From Caulobacter segnis (GTDB lineage: Bacteria > Pseudomonadota > Alphaproteobacteria > Caulobacterales > Caulobacteraceae): DNA of 64,000 nt. The translations under genes and the position numbers were made by a program. Where the stretch lies: assembly GCF_003243465.1 (NCBI RefSeq), contig NZ_QFQZ01000013.1, forward strand, positions 8,595 through 72,594. The letters run 5' to 3'. Shown piece by piece: positions 51,600 to 60,427 of the stretch (position 1 is its first letter; every line of letters starts with the position of its first letter). The notes under the pieces were generated by a model, which saw only the letters and a list, made by a program, of their open reading frames with translations, was not told the DNA's origin and ran no database searches.

Positions 51600-52542
51600 C
51601 TACCGCGTCGCCGCGCTCTATCGCTTCACGCGGTTCGAGGACCCGGCCGCGATCCAGGGGCCTTTGGCCGCCCTGTGCTGCGGGCTCGGCGTCAAGGGCA
51701 CCCTGCTGCTGGCTCGCGAGGGGATCAACGGCACGATCGCCGGCGAGGACGCCGCCATCGAGGCGGTGCTGGCCCACATCCGCGCCCTGCCCGGCTGCGC
51801 CGACCTGACGCCCAAGACCGCCTGGGCCGAGCGCATGCCGTTCTACCGGATGAAGGTCCGACTGAAGAAAGAGATCGTCACCCTGGGCGAGCCCGATCTC
51901 GACCCGACCGATCCTGGAACCTACGTCGCGCCCGCCGACTGGAACGCCCTGATCAGCGATCCCGACGTCGTGGTGATCGACACCCGCAACGACTATGAGG
52001 TCGCCGTCGGCCGGTTCGAGGGCGCGGTCGATCCCAAGACGGCCAGCTTCTCGGAATTCCCCACCTGGTTCCGCCAATACCGTCAGGATCTCGAAGCCGC
52101 GCGCGCGCCTGACGCGCCGCCGCTGAAGGTCGCCATGTACTGCACCGGCGGCATCCGTTGCGAGAAGTCGACCGCCTTCCTGAAGGCCGAAGGGATCGAG
52201 CAGGTCTTCCACCTGAAGGGCGGCATCCTCGACTATCTGGAGCAGGTGCCCGAGCCCGAGAGCCTCTGGCGCGGCGAATGCTTCGTTTTCGACGAGCGGG
52301 TGGCGGTAGGCCATGGCCTGACGCCGGGAAGCCATGTGCTGTGCCGGGGCTGCCGCATGCCGGTCAGCCCGGAGAAGCAGGCCTCGCCGCTCTATGTCGA
52401 GGGCGTCTCCTGCCCGGCCTGTCACGACCGGCGGACGGACGACCAGAAGGCCCGGGCCGCCGAGCGCCACCGTCAGGCTCTGCACTGCGAGGCTCTGGGC
52501 ATCGACCACGTCGGCGCGCAGTTGCCCGCCAAGACGGGCTGA
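51592..52542 (+). CDS. trhO: tRNA uridine(34) hydroxylase TrhO (rhodanese family)
   Basis: A 316-residue YceA/TrhO protein: an N-terminal ACP-like domain (LLAREGINGTIAGEDAAIEA), then a rhodanese domain with the active-site loop CTGGIRCEKS (Cys184), then a C-terminal zinc-knuckle-like segment with CRGCRMPVSPE and CPACHDRR. It makes 5-hydroxyuridine at tRNA position 34, oxygen-dependent. The start is GTG 51592, overlapping sufE. The neighbouring sulfur carrier gene could hint at shared persulfide chemistry, although the known reaction is hydroxylation. Confidence 0.93.
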   Translation: MANYRVAALYRFTRFEDPAAIQGPLAALCCGLGVKGTLLLAREGINGTIAGEDAAIEAVLAHIRALPGCADLTPKTAWAERMPFYRMKVRLKKEIVTLGEPDLDPTDPGTYVAPADWNALISDPDVVVIDTRNDYEVAVGRFEGAVDPKTASFSEFPTWFRQYRQDLEAARAPDAPPLKVAMYCTGGIRCEKSTAFLKAEGIEQVFHLKGGILDYLEQVPEPESLWRGECFVFDERVAVGHGLTPGSHVLCRGCRMPVSPEKQASPLYVEGVSCPACHDRRTDDQKARAAERHRQALHCEALGIDHVGAQLPAKTG

Positions 52543-52601
52543 ACCGTTCGGCCTGGCTCCGCGTTGACCCGGCTCCCCTTCCCCACGCGAGGAGCCCTTC
52601 G

Positions 52602-53051
52602 ATGCACACCAACGAAGATCACATCAAGCTGGTCAACGGCCTGGTCGAGACCACGATCGACAGCGCCGACGGCTACGCCGAGGCCGCCAAGGACGCCGAC
52701 AACAGCCGCTACAAGGAGCTGTTCGAGCGCCGCGCCCAGGAGCGCCGCTCGATCGCTTCCGAGCTGCAGGACGAAGTTCGTCGCCTCGGCGGCGAGCCCA
52801 AGGACGACGGCACCATCCTGGCCGCCGCGCACCGCGCCTTCCTGAACCTGAAGGACGCCATGACCAAGGGCGACGAGGCCGTGGTCAACGAGGTCGAGGC
52901 CGGCGAGGACCACATCAAGGCCAAGTACGAGAAGGCCATGCAGGACGCCGACGTCGATCCCCAGACCCGCGCCGTGATCGAACGCGCCTGGACGTCGGTG
53001 AAGTCCGGCCACGACCAGATGCGCGACATCAAGCACATGTTGAAACACTAG
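52602..53051 (+). CDS. PA2169/DUF2383 family four-helix-bundle protein
   Basis: A 149-residue ferritin-like helical bundle: LVNGLVETTIDSADGYAEAA, ELFERRAQERRSIASEL, VVNEVEAGEDHIKAKYEKAM and HDQMRDIKHML. Carboxylate and histidine residues are spaced as in ferritin-like folds (E...E..H), but metal binding is not established. Family associated with stress and stationary phase. ATG has GAGGAG seven bases upstream. No operon partner. Confidence 0.9.
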   Translation: MHTNEDHIKLVNGLVETTIDSADGYAEAAKDADNSRYKELFERRAQERRSIASELQDEVRRLGGEPKDDGTILAAAHRAFLNLKDAMTKGDEAVVNEVEAGEDHIKAKYEKAMQDADVDPQTRAVIERAWTSVKSGHDQMRDIKHMLKH

Positions 53052-53114
53052 CGACTAGAGACGGGCGGGTCCGAAGGGGCCCGCCCATTTGCTTCCTGGC
53101 GCGCTCCAACGCAT

Positions 53115-53435
53115 ATGAGCGCCATGGAAGACGCGACGCGCCCCGCCCCCGCCGAACGCCTCGTGCTGGACGAGCGGCAGGTGAACCTGATCGCCAAGGC
53201 CCTGGCCGAACCGCGCCGCCGTCAGATCCTCAAGGAAATCGGAGCCGCCAGCGAGCCTACGCCCTGCGGCGCCGTCGCCCAGCACCTCGAAGTCACCGCC
53301 GCCACCTTTTCGCACCACATGAAGGAGCTGGAAAACGCCGGCCTGATCCGCATCTGCCGTCAGGGCAAGTTCGCCTTCCTGGTGCTGCAGCGGGACGTGC
53401 TGAACGCTTACCTCGCGCAGTTGGGGGAGATTTAG
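53115..53435 (+). CDS. ArsR family transcriptional regulator
   Basis: A 106-residue winged-helix regulator: LIAKALAEPRRRQILKEIGA, the recognition helix VTAATFSHHMKELENAGLI and wing RICRQGKFAFLVL. There are two cysteines but no classical metal-binding pattern, so it is probably not metal-sensing. It precedes an SDR gene by 95 bp on the same strand, a common ArsR/SDR pairing in which the repressor controls the enzyme. ATG 53124 is an alternative start. Confidence 0.88.
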   Translation: MSAMEDATRPAPAERLVLDERQVNLIAKALAEPRRRQILKEIGAASEPTPCGAVAQHLEVTAATFSHHMKELENAGLIRICRQGKFAFLVLQRDVLNAYLAQLGEI

Positions 53436-53529
53436 GGCCCGCCCCCCAATCCGCCCCCCCTTATTGAAACACTTCGATGATTATCTAAATGTCTAACCGA
53501 TCGCCGCTCAGGCGATGGAGAGACAGATC

Positions 53530-54279
53530 ATGAGCAAGCTCGCAGGCAAGACCGCCGTGGTGACCGGCGCGTCGAAGGGTATTGGGGCCGGGATCGCCAA
53601 GGCGCTGGCGGCCGAAGGCGCGGCGGTGGCGGTCAACTACGCCTCGGACCAGGTCGGGGCCGAAAAGGTGGTCGCCGAGATCACCGCCGCCGGCGGCAAG
53701 GCGATCGCCGTTCAGGGCTCGGTCGCCAAGTCCGAGGAAGTCGTCCGGCTGTTTGAGACCGCGCAGACGGCGTTCGGAAGCCTCGACATCCTGGTCAACA
53801 ACGCTGGCGTCTACGCTTTCACACCGCTGGAGGCGGTGACCGAAGCCGAGTTCAACCGCCAGTTCGACACCAACGTCTTGGGCCTGTTGCTGGCCACCCA
53901 GGAGGCGGCAAAGCGCTTTGGCCCCGAGGGCGGCAGCGTCATCAACATCAGCTCCTCGGCGGTGACCCTGGAGATCCCGGCCTTCTCGATCTACACGGCG
54001 ACAAAGGCCTCGGTGGACGCCATCACCCGCGTCCTGGCCAAGGAGCTGGGGCCGCGCAAGATCCGCGTCAACGCCATCGCGCCGGGGGCCGTCGAGACCG
54101 AAGGAACCCATACGGCCGGGATCATCGGCTCGGACTTCGAGACCCAGATCGTGGCCGGCACCGCGTTGGGCCGGATGGGCCAGACCTCGGACATCGCGTC
54201 GGTCGCCACCTTCCTGGCCTCGCCTGAGAGCTTCTGGATCACCGGCGAGGTGATCGCGGTCGCCGGCGGCAACCGCTAG
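53530..54279 (+). CDS. SDR family oxidoreductase
   Basis: A 249-residue short-chain dehydrogenase. NAD(P)-binding TGASKGIGAGIAKAL, NNAG near 87, catalytic SSSAVTLEIPAFSIYTATKA with the Tyr-x3-Lys pair. Similar to 3-oxoacyl reductases and glucose dehydrogenases; substrate undetermined. ATG 53530 has GGAGAGACAG upstream. Likely regulated by the ArsR protein encoded just upstream. Confidence 0.92.
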   Translation: MSKLAGKTAVVTGASKGIGAGIAKALAAEGAAVAVNYASDQVGAEKVVAEITAAGGKAIAVQGSVAKSEEVVRLFETAQTAFGSLDILVNNAGVYAFTPLEAVTEAEFNRQFDTNVLGLLLATQEAAKRFGPEGGSVINISSSAVTLEIPAFSIYTATKASVDAITRVLAKELGPRKIRVNAIAPGAVETEGTHTAGIIGSDFETQIVAGTALGRMGQTSDIASVATFLASPESFWITGEVIAVAGGNR

Positions 54280-54283
54280 ATCC

Positions 54284-55006
54284 TCAGACCATCCGATAGT
54301 GCCGCGCCAGGCGCTGCAAGGCGAGCTTCAGCACCGTCTTGCCCGTCCGGCGCGGCAGCTTCAGCGCCGACTCGGCCGCCTCCAGGGCCGAGCCCATCAG
54401 GCAGATCCGCTCCAAGATCTCGCGCAGGCCGGGCCCGACCGCCTCAAGGGCGCGAGCGATCCTCTGGCGGGCGGCGTGGTCGCGTTCCGCCGGCGCCAGA
54501 CCTGGCATCCCGCCATCGACGCGCCCGGCGTCCCAGCGCATGGTCAGCCGTCCCTGGGCCCCCAAACGCTCGTACTCTTCCCGCAATCGCTCGCCAGCGG
54601 CGGCCTCGATCGGCGTCAGCCACGGTTGTCCATCGCGGTCGCGTCGGCGGGCCAGCCAGGCGATCGGCGACTCGCCCAGATTGCGGCGCACCGGCTTGGA
54701 CGAGTCGGGCGAGGGAACCTCGGCCTCGATCACGCCCGGACGGCCGGGCGGCGGCGCGTCCGGCGCTGGCCGCGAGACCATGGTCCAGCCGCCTTGCGGA
54801 CGGACCTTCAGAGTCGCTTCGCGCGCCAGGACCTGGAAGGCGGCCTCGTCCAGCGTCAGCATCACGCGCCGTCGGCGGTTGGCGCCCAGTCGAACGCCGT
54901 AGCCGCCGCCCTCCGGCGCCACCACCGCGCCCGGACGGGCCAGCAGGCGCATGGCGCGCTCGGCGTAGCGTCGCGCCTCGAGCTCCCTGTCGAACGCCTG
55001 GCTCAT
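54284..55006 (-). CDS. DUF6456 family protein
   Basis: A 240-residue protein with the DUF6456 C-terminus: SPIAWLARRRDRDGQPWLTP IEAAAGERLREEYERLGAQGRLTMRWD (split here) and helical VGPGLREILERICLMGSALE ending in a basic segment RTGKTVLKLALQRLARHY. These are common in alphaproteobacteria, often near replication or cell-division genes; a DNA-associated role has been proposed but is unproven. It overlaps the downstream end of the hdaB-like gene by 4 bp (ATGA), so both are translated together. Confidence 0.85.
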   Translation of the reverse strand: MSQAFDRELEARRYAERAMRLLARPGAVVAPEGGGYGVRLGANRRRRVMLTLDEAAFQVLAREATLKVRPQGGWTMVSRPAPDAPPPGRPGVIEAEVPSPDSSKPVRRNLGESPIAWLARRRDRDGQPWLTPIEAAAGERLREEYERLGAQGRLTMRWDAGRVDGGMPGLAPAERDHAARQRIARALEAVGPGLREILERICLMGSALEAAESALKLPRRTGKTVLKLALQRLARHYRMV

Positions 55007-55374
55007 AGCGGCAGCGCCTCCGCATGGGCGGGCGCCTGGCGGAGGCAGGCCTCCAGCTCGGCTAGCCTGCGATCGAACTCGGCGTTCTCGCGCATGTCCT
55101 CGATCTTGCGGCAGGCGTGACCGCAGGTGGTGCGGTCTCGGCCGAACGCGTAGGCCACCCGGTGCAGCGGCCAGTGGAAGGTGATGTGGGTCAGATAGAT
55201 GGCCAGATGCCGCGCGCGGATGGCGGCGTTGGTCGTGCGGCGGGCCGTATTGATCTCGGCGGCCGGGATCCCGGTGGCCAGGGACACGAGTTGGGTGACG
55301 AAACCGACCATCAGGCGGTCGCGTCGAGGATCGGGCGTGATCACCCAGATATCCTCAAGGGCATGAACCAGCAT
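55003..55374 (-). CDS. hdaB: HdaB-like protein (DnaA domain IV homolog)
   Basis: A 123-residue protein homologous to the C-terminal DNA-binding domain of DnaA: AEINTARRTTNAAIRARHLA, IYLTHITFHWPLHRVAYAFG and the DnaA signature-like GRDRTTCGHACRKIEDMREN. HdaB is known from Caulobacter as a DnaA-related protein that modulates HdaA-dependent DnaA inactivation (RIDA); I recall that from published work but cannot check it here. The short size (no AAA+ domain) excludes DnaA itself. It is overlapped by the DUF6456 gene. Its upstream region is unusually AT-rich with a palindrome. Confidence 0.75.
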   Translation of the reverse strand: MLVHALEDIWVITPDPRRDRLMVGFVTQLVSLATGIPAAEINTARRTTNAAIRARHLAIYLTHITFHWPLHRVAYAFGRDRTTCGHACRKIEDMRENAEFDRRLAELEACLRQAPAHAEALPL

Positions 55375-55417
55375 GGCGCTCTCTCCTCCCGACCGCGAGC
55401 AGGTCGGATGGCGCCAC

Positions 55418-55457
55418 TATAGGTTTATTTTCCCACGAAGAGGAAGATATTCCTATA
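55418..55457. promoter_or_regulatory. AT-rich palindrome upstream of hdaB
   Basis: TATAGG (55418-55423) and CCTATA (55452-55457) form an inverted repeat with a 28-bp AT-rich spacer (including TTTATTTTCCC and GGAAGATATT). The region stands out against the GC-rich background and lies about 45-85 bp upstream of the hdaB ATG. It may be a regulator site or an AT-rich UP-type element; no known consensus matched. Confidence 0.4.
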
Positions 55458-55542
55458 AGCTCATTGCGACGTGACTTAAATATCTGATTTCATTTGCATG
55501 ATACCCCACGAACACCCGTAAAAGCACGGGCGTTCGTGCGCG

Positions 55543-56415
55543 TCACGCCGGCGCCGGGGCCTTTCGGAGGAGCCGAATCTCAGGGACGCGGTCGAACGTC
55601 GCGTTCATCCGTTTGATCCAGGCCTGGTCGAGCGAGGCGGTCCTCCTCCGCAGCACGCGACAGGCCTCGACACTGGCCTCCCGGGTCGCCACCGGGTTGG
55701 CGTCCAGAATATCCTGGGGACAGTGCTTGCGGAGCTCGCGAACGACTTCAGGGGGCGGCTCGGGCGCCGTGCTGAGCCAGCTTTCGGACTTCTGGAACCC
55801 GTCGGACGCCAGCAGCCGCCCCATATAGGCCCCCTTGGACGCAAGGAGCACAAGTCCGCTGGGATCCACGTTGATCAGCGGGAATAGGGGGGCCAGGGCG
55901 GGCAAGGCGGTATTGGCGTAGCACTGCACGCCCCAGTACAGGTTTGCGAACTCGGCGAAATGAGCGACGTCTCGCACCTGCTCCAGGCCGGACTCGGCCA
56001 TGGGCATGATTTCGACCTTGGGCTTCAGCGGATCGACGCTGTCATTGGCGACATCGACATACAGCGAGCCCAGCTGGATCGCGTTCTGGAAGTAGCGGCC
56101 GCGTAGCACGCCCCAAACCACGGTCCCGACGCCGCCATGCTTGAGAAAGGCGCCAAGGGCTCGGCCCGCCGGGCTGCGCGCCCCGGCGTTGCGGACGCGA
56201 AGCTTCTTTACGACATCCTGCGCGATCTCCAGGCAGTAGCCATAGGGGTAGGGCTTGCCTCGGCGCGCTAAGGCGTTCGACGCGATCTCACGATCCGTCT
56301 CAGCCCTCATCGCCAGAAACAGCGCCTCCAGGTCCGGAAGAACGGGCAGAAGAAACCGACGCGTCAGCGCGGCTTGCAAACGATTGGCTTCAAGGGTGTC
56401 TGGCGGTGCGATCAC
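55543..56415 (-). CDS. hypothetical protein
   Basis: A 290-residue soluble protein with no recognised domain. It has an N-terminal helical segment (QAALTRRFLLPVLPDLEALFLAM), a hydrophobic middle GVGTVVWGVLRGRYFQNAIQLGSLYVDVAND and a basic C-terminus. No signal peptide. The GC content is slightly lower than neighbours, and it lies alone between the AT-rich hdaB promoter side and the DUF885 gene, so recent acquisition is possible but unproven. Confidence 0.7.
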   Translation of the reverse strand: MIAPPDTLEANRLQAALTRRFLLPVLPDLEALFLAMRAETDREIASNALARRGKPYPYGYCLEIAQDVVKKLRVRNAGARSPAGRALGAFLKHGGVGTVVWGVLRGRYFQNAIQLGSLYVDVANDSVDPLKPKVEIMPMAESGLEQVRDVAHFAEFANLYWGVQCYANTALPALAPLFPLINVDPSGLVLLASKGAYMGRLLASDGFQKSESWLSTAPEPPPEVVRELRKHCPQDILDANPVATREASVEACRVLRRRTASLDQAWIKRMNATFDRVPEIRLLRKAPAPA

Positions 56416-56532
56416 AGGAGAACAAACGCTTGGAATCAGAGCGGCCTACATGCCGCGCGATGCGAGGATAGCGCCGACCTGGAGGATCGTCAGCCAGCTC
56501 CGGGACGGCGAAACCCGCCGGCGTCGCGTTCG

Positions 56533-58293
56533 TCACCTGCGGCGCTCGGCGATCCAGGCGTCGATGCGCCGCTCCAGCACCGCGAGCGGCAGGGAGCCGT
56601 CCAGCAGCACGGCCTCGTGGAAAGCGCGTTCGTCGAAACGCGCCCCCAAGGCCTGCTCGGCGCGGCGACGCAGTTCCAGGATCTTCAGCTCGCCGACCTT
56701 GTAAGCCAGCGCCTGGCCGGGCCAGGAGATATAGCGCTTCAGCTCGACCTCGATGTTCACCGGCGACAGCGCGGTGTTGTCGGTGAAGCAGGCGCGGGCC
56801 TGGTCCAGGCTCCAGTGCTTCCAGTGGATGCCGGTGTCGGCCACCAGTCGGCAGGCGCGCCACATCTCGTAGGATAGCCGGCCGAATAGCTCATAGGGAT
56901 CGCGATAGATCCCCATCTCTTCGCCCAGCCATTCCGAATAAAGGCCCCAGCCCTCGCCGAAAGCAGTGAAGTAGAGGCTCTTGCGGAAGTCCGGCGCCCC
57001 GGTCTGCTCCTGCGCCAGCGACGTCTGGATGTGGTGCCCCGGCGCGCCTTCGTGCAGCACCAGGGCGGGCAATTCATACAAAGGCCGCTGGTCCAATTCC
57101 GAGGTGTTGATCATCAGCCCCCCGGCGCGGCCGACCTTGGGATCGCCGCCGAAGTAGCGGCCCGTGGTGTAGCCCTTCTCGATGCTGGCCGGCACGGGCC
57201 GCACGCCGTAGGTCAGGCGCGGCAGGACGCCGAAATGGGCCGGCAGCTGGTCGTCGGCGCGCTTGGCGATCTCGCTGGCCTTTTCCAGCAGTTGCTGGCG
57301 GCTTGTGGCGTAGAAGCGCGGATCCTGGCGCAGCATGGCGATGAAGGCTGGAAGGTCGCCCTGGAAGCCCGCGGCCTTCATGGCCTCCTGCATGCGCGCG
57401 CGGATGCGGGCCACTTCGGCCTGACCGATATCGTGGATCTGGTCCGGCGTAAGGGCGGTGGTCGTGTGCCGCCGCGCGAGGAAGGCGTAGTACCGCTTGC
57501 CGTCCGGCAGGTCCGAGGCGGCCAGGCTGCTGGCGGCGTGGGGGACGTACTCATCGGCCATGAACCTGGCGAAGCCGGCGCGGGCCGGAGCGACCTTGGC
57601 CGTCACGACGGTCTCGCCCTCGGCGATCAGCGCTGCGCGCCTCGCCTCGGGGACGCTCGCCGGCAGGGCGCGTAACGGGGCCAGAAGAGGATCGTCGGCC
57701 AGCGGCGTGGCGGCGATGCGCTGGGCGCGCTCCAGCACGGCCTGAGCCGTCGGGACCGCCTGGACGAAGCCCGCCCTCACCCCACGGCGGGCGTTATCGA
57801 TGTTGACCGCGTACCAGTCGGGCATGCGGGTCAGCAGCGCGATCCAGCGGCGGGCTTCGGCCTCGTCCTTCAGCCGCAGCCCGCTCGCGCGATAGAGCAT
57901 CATCACGTCGAAGCCGCCGTCGCTGCTGAACGGCATGCGCGACTCGTCGAAGCCGGCGGCCTCGATACGGTCTTTGACGGTCCAGAGGAGAAGCTCGCGC
58001 GTCAGCGTCTCCTGGCTCGACAGTCCAGCCTCGCCCATCGCGGTCAGCTCGGCCTCGATCGCCTTCAGCTTGGCCAGGCGCGCAGCGTCCGCCGTGCGGG
58101 TGACATCGGGCAGACGCCAGCGGCCCTCCGCGGCGCCTCCGGAGTCGTCGTCCTGGTCGCCGCCGCCCAGCGCCTCGAACCGGGTAACCAGGCGCGTCAG
58201 GGTTCCAGAAGGACCGGCCCACGCCGACGTCGCGGTCATGGCGGCGAGACAGACGCCGACCAGGGCGGCGCGCCAAGGGGCGATGCGAGTCAT
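56533..58293 (-). CDS. DUF885 family putative metallopeptidase, secreted
   Basis: A 586-residue protein with a signal peptide (RIAPWRAALVGVCLAAMTATSAWA). The zinc-binding motif is LVLHEGAPGHHIQ, near residue 411, of HE-x3-H-H type, with a later GEGWGLYSE that supplies the third ligand. Family is M3-like (DUF885); dipeptidyl or carboxypeptidase activity is reported for relatives. Periplasmic. I chose ATG 58293, which starts the signal peptide; earlier in-frame sequence is arginine-rich and unlikely. Confidence 0.9.
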   Translation of the reverse strand: MTRIAPWRAALVGVCLAAMTATSAWAGPSGTLTRLVTRFEALGGGDQDDDSGGAAEGRWRLPDVTRTADAARLAKLKAIEAELTAMGEAGLSSQETLTRELLLWTVKDRIEAAGFDESRMPFSSDGGFDVMMLYRASGLRLKDEAEARRWIALLTRMPDWYAVNIDNARRGVRAGFVQAVPTAQAVLERAQRIAATPLADDPLLAPLRALPASVPEARRAALIAEGETVVTAKVAPARAGFARFMADEYVPHAASSLAASDLPDGKRYYAFLARRHTTTALTPDQIHDIGQAEVARIRARMQEAMKAAGFQGDLPAFIAMLRQDPRFYATSRQQLLEKASEIAKRADDQLPAHFGVLPRLTYGVRPVPASIEKGYTTGRYFGGDPKVGRAGGLMINTSELDQRPLYELPALVLHEGAPGHHIQTSLAQEQTGAPDFRKSLYFTAFGEGWGLYSEWLGEEMGIYRDPYELFGRLSYEMWRACRLVADTGIHWKHWSLDQARACFTDNTALSPVNIEVELKRYISWPGQALAYKVGELKILELRRRAEQALGARFDERAFHEAVLLDGSLPLAVLERRIDAWIAERRR

Positions 58294-58387
58294 GCGCCGC
58301 AGATTAGGCGAACGGCGCTCGCCTCGCGACACGCGAATGACCGCCGCGACGACGGTCTGATTGTCCAATATCGGGAAGAACCGAGAA

Positions 58388-58462
<75 letters not shown>

Positions 58463-58634
58463 ATCGGAGGGGCTTGGTGAAGCGCCCCGCGACGAGGAGG
58501 CGGCTTATGGCAGAGCGCTTCGCGGTTTGCAAGCGCCCTTTGAGGGGTTGCGGAGCGGCTTTTTTCGACGGCTTGATCTGACCGGGTTTCCGCCGGGTTG
58601 TCGCCCGGCGTTCTTCGGGGGCGGAGTGCCAGCG

Positions 58635-59495
58635 TTGCGTCTATTCGTGTTCGGCCTGGGCTATGTCGGGGCCGCTTTCGGCAAGGCCTTGCAGGCGCGC
58701 GGCTGGGAGGTCGCCGCCAGCGCGCGAACGCCCGAGCAGGCCGAGGCTCTGCGGCGCCAAGGCGTGACGGCGGTCGAGCCGGCGGACCGCGACGCCATGG
58801 CGCGGGCCTTGGCCGGGGTGAACGCGATCCTCGTGACCGCGCCTCCAGGACCGGAGGGCTGCCCGGCGCTCGAATCGCTGGTCCCCGCCCTCGCTCAGGC
58901 GGAGGCCTATCCGGACTGGATCGGCTATCTGTCGACCACTGGGGTCTATGGCGACTTCGACGGCCGCTGGGTGTTCGAGAGCTCGCCGCTGAAGGCGCAA
59001 TCCGTGGAAGGCGCGCGCCGTGTCGGCGCCGAACGCGACTGGCAGGAGGTCGGGCGCGGCATGGGCCTGACCGTCACAGTATTCCGCCTGCCCGGCATCT
59101 ATGGCCCAGGACGCAGCGCCCTGGACCGCTTGCGGGCCGGCGAAGGCCGCCGGATCGTCAAGCCAGGCCAGGTGTTCAGCCGGATCCATGTCGACGATAT
59201 CGTCACGGGCCTGCTGGCGTCGCTGGACAGGCCCCGGGCGGGCGGAGTCTACAACCTCGTCGACGACGAGCCGGCGCCGCCGCAGGACGTTATGGAGCAC
59301 GCCGCGAAGCTATTGGGAGTCCCGGTCCCGCCCGACCTGCCGTTCAACGAACTGGGCCTTTCGCCCGCCACGCGCCGCTTCTACGCCGAGAACAAGCGCG
59401 TCTCGAACGCCCGCGCCAAGGCCGAACTGGGCTGGCGGCCCACGTACCCAACCTATCGCGAGGGGCTAGCGGCGATCCTAAAGGCGGGCAGCTAG
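58635..59495 (+). CDS. NAD-dependent epimerase/SDR family protein (extended SDR)
   Basis: A 286-residue extended SDR of the nucleoside-diphosphate-sugar epimerase type. It starts RLFVFGLGYVGAAFGKAL, the G-x-G-Y-V-G cofactor loop, and has YLSTTGVYGDFDGRWV and FSRIHVDDIVTGLL. There is no obvious Tyr-x3-Lys active site in the usual place, a feature seen in a subgroup sometimes annotated as Rossmann-fold epimerase-like. Start: TTG 58635 is eight bases after GGAG; GTG 58626 overlaps that site and is less likely. Product unknown. Confidence 0.82.
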   Translation: MRLFVFGLGYVGAAFGKALQARGWEVAASARTPEQAEALRRQGVTAVEPADRDAMARALAGVNAILVTAPPGPEGCPALESLVPALAQAEAYPDWIGYLSTTGVYGDFDGRWVFESSPLKAQSVEGARRVGAERDWQEVGRGMGLTVTVFRLPGIYGPGRSALDRLRAGEGRRIVKPGQVFSRIHVDDIVTGLLASLDRPRAGGVYNLVDDEPAPPQDVMEHAAKLLGVPVPPDLPFNELGLSPATRRFYAENKRVSNARAKAELGWRPTYPTYREGLAAILKAGS

Positions 59496-59499
59496 GCGC

Positions 59500-60372
59500 T
59501 CACTCGTCGTCGATAACGGGCGCGCGCGGCGTGATTCCCACCGCCTCCAGCCCCGCCGCATTGCGCAGCCGCGCCGCGCGAGCCAGGCGACGGCTGACCA
59601 GATCGCCCTCCTCCGGCTCGGCCAAGCCCTTGGCCTCGGCCACGGCGGCGACCAGGCGCTCCAAGTCCTTGGGCCGCGAGAGCCGGTGGTCGCCGTCCTT
59701 GACCAGGGTGAAGACGACATCGTCGCTGGTCAGGGCGTTGGCCAGTTCCAGCGCGTGGGTCCACGGCACGTCCGGGTCGGCGCCGCCCTGGAGAACACGC
59801 ACCGGGACGTTGATCGGCACAGGCCCCGGCAGGATCGACCACCGCGCTCCGTCCTCCAGCAGCTCCCGCGTGATCGGATAGCCGCCGTCGTCGTATTCCG
59901 AGGGCCGAATCCAAAAACCATCTTGGGCGATCGCGACCTTGGCCTCCTCGGAGAGCTCCGGCGCCATCAACTTTTCGGTGAAGTCCGGCGCGGGGGCGAT
60001 CAGAACCATCGCCTTCACGCGCTCGGGCCGGGCGATGGCGGCCAGGCACGCCAGCCAGCCCCCCATGGACGAGCCGACCAGGACCAGCGGTCCGTCCGTC
60101 AACTCGTCGATCACCGCGAGCGCATCGGCGCGCCACCGGCTGATCGTACCGTCCTTGAACGCGCCATCAGACGCGCCGTGGCCGAAATAGTCGAACCGGA
60201 CATAGGATCCGCCGGTCGCCTGGGCCTGTTCTGCCAGCACCTGCGCCTTGGTCCCGGTCATGTCGGAGTGAAAGCCGCCCAGCCAGACCACCGTCGCGCC
60301 CTCCCCCGAAATACGCCGGAAAGCGAGGCGAGAGCCGTCTTCGCGCGTTAGGGCGCCTGGGGATTCGGTCAT
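59500..60372 (-). CDS. alpha/beta hydrolase (palmitoyl thioesterase/ABHD10-like)
   Basis: A 290-residue serine hydrolase with the oxyanion stretch WLGGFHSDMTG, nucleophile Ser102 in VGSSMGGWL, and the catalytic histidine in KDGDHRLSR. The pattern YVRFDYFGHGASDG and the GDHRLS ending resemble mitochondrial/bacterial ABHD10-type acyl-protein thioesterases. Cytoplasmic. Start ATG 60372 has an SD at GGAT-CAAGG (weak). Divergent from the glycosyltransferase gene. Confidence 0.88.
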   Translation of the reverse strand: MTESPGALTREDGSRLAFRRISGEGATVVWLGGFHSDMTGTKAQVLAEQAQATGGSYVRFDYFGHGASDGAFKDGTISRWRADALAVIDELTDGPLVLVGSSMGGWLACLAAIARPERVKAMVLIAPAPDFTEKLMAPELSEEAKVAIAQDGFWIRPSEYDDGGYPITRELLEDGARWSILPGPVPINVPVRVLQGGADPDVPWTHALELANALTSDDVVFTLVKDGDHRLSRPKDLERLVAAVAEAKGLAEPEEGDLVSRRLARAARLRNAAGLEAVGITPRAPVIDDE

Positions 60373-60427
60373 GGCGTCGCCTTGATCCTTTCGCTACTTA
60401 AGCCCGCGTTGTCCTCGCGAGAGTCGT

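Noticed and set aside
58488..58575. Terminator with T-run after GCGGAGCGGC
   Set aside because: The T-run is present near 58560, but I could not fit a clean stem, so I did not annotate it.
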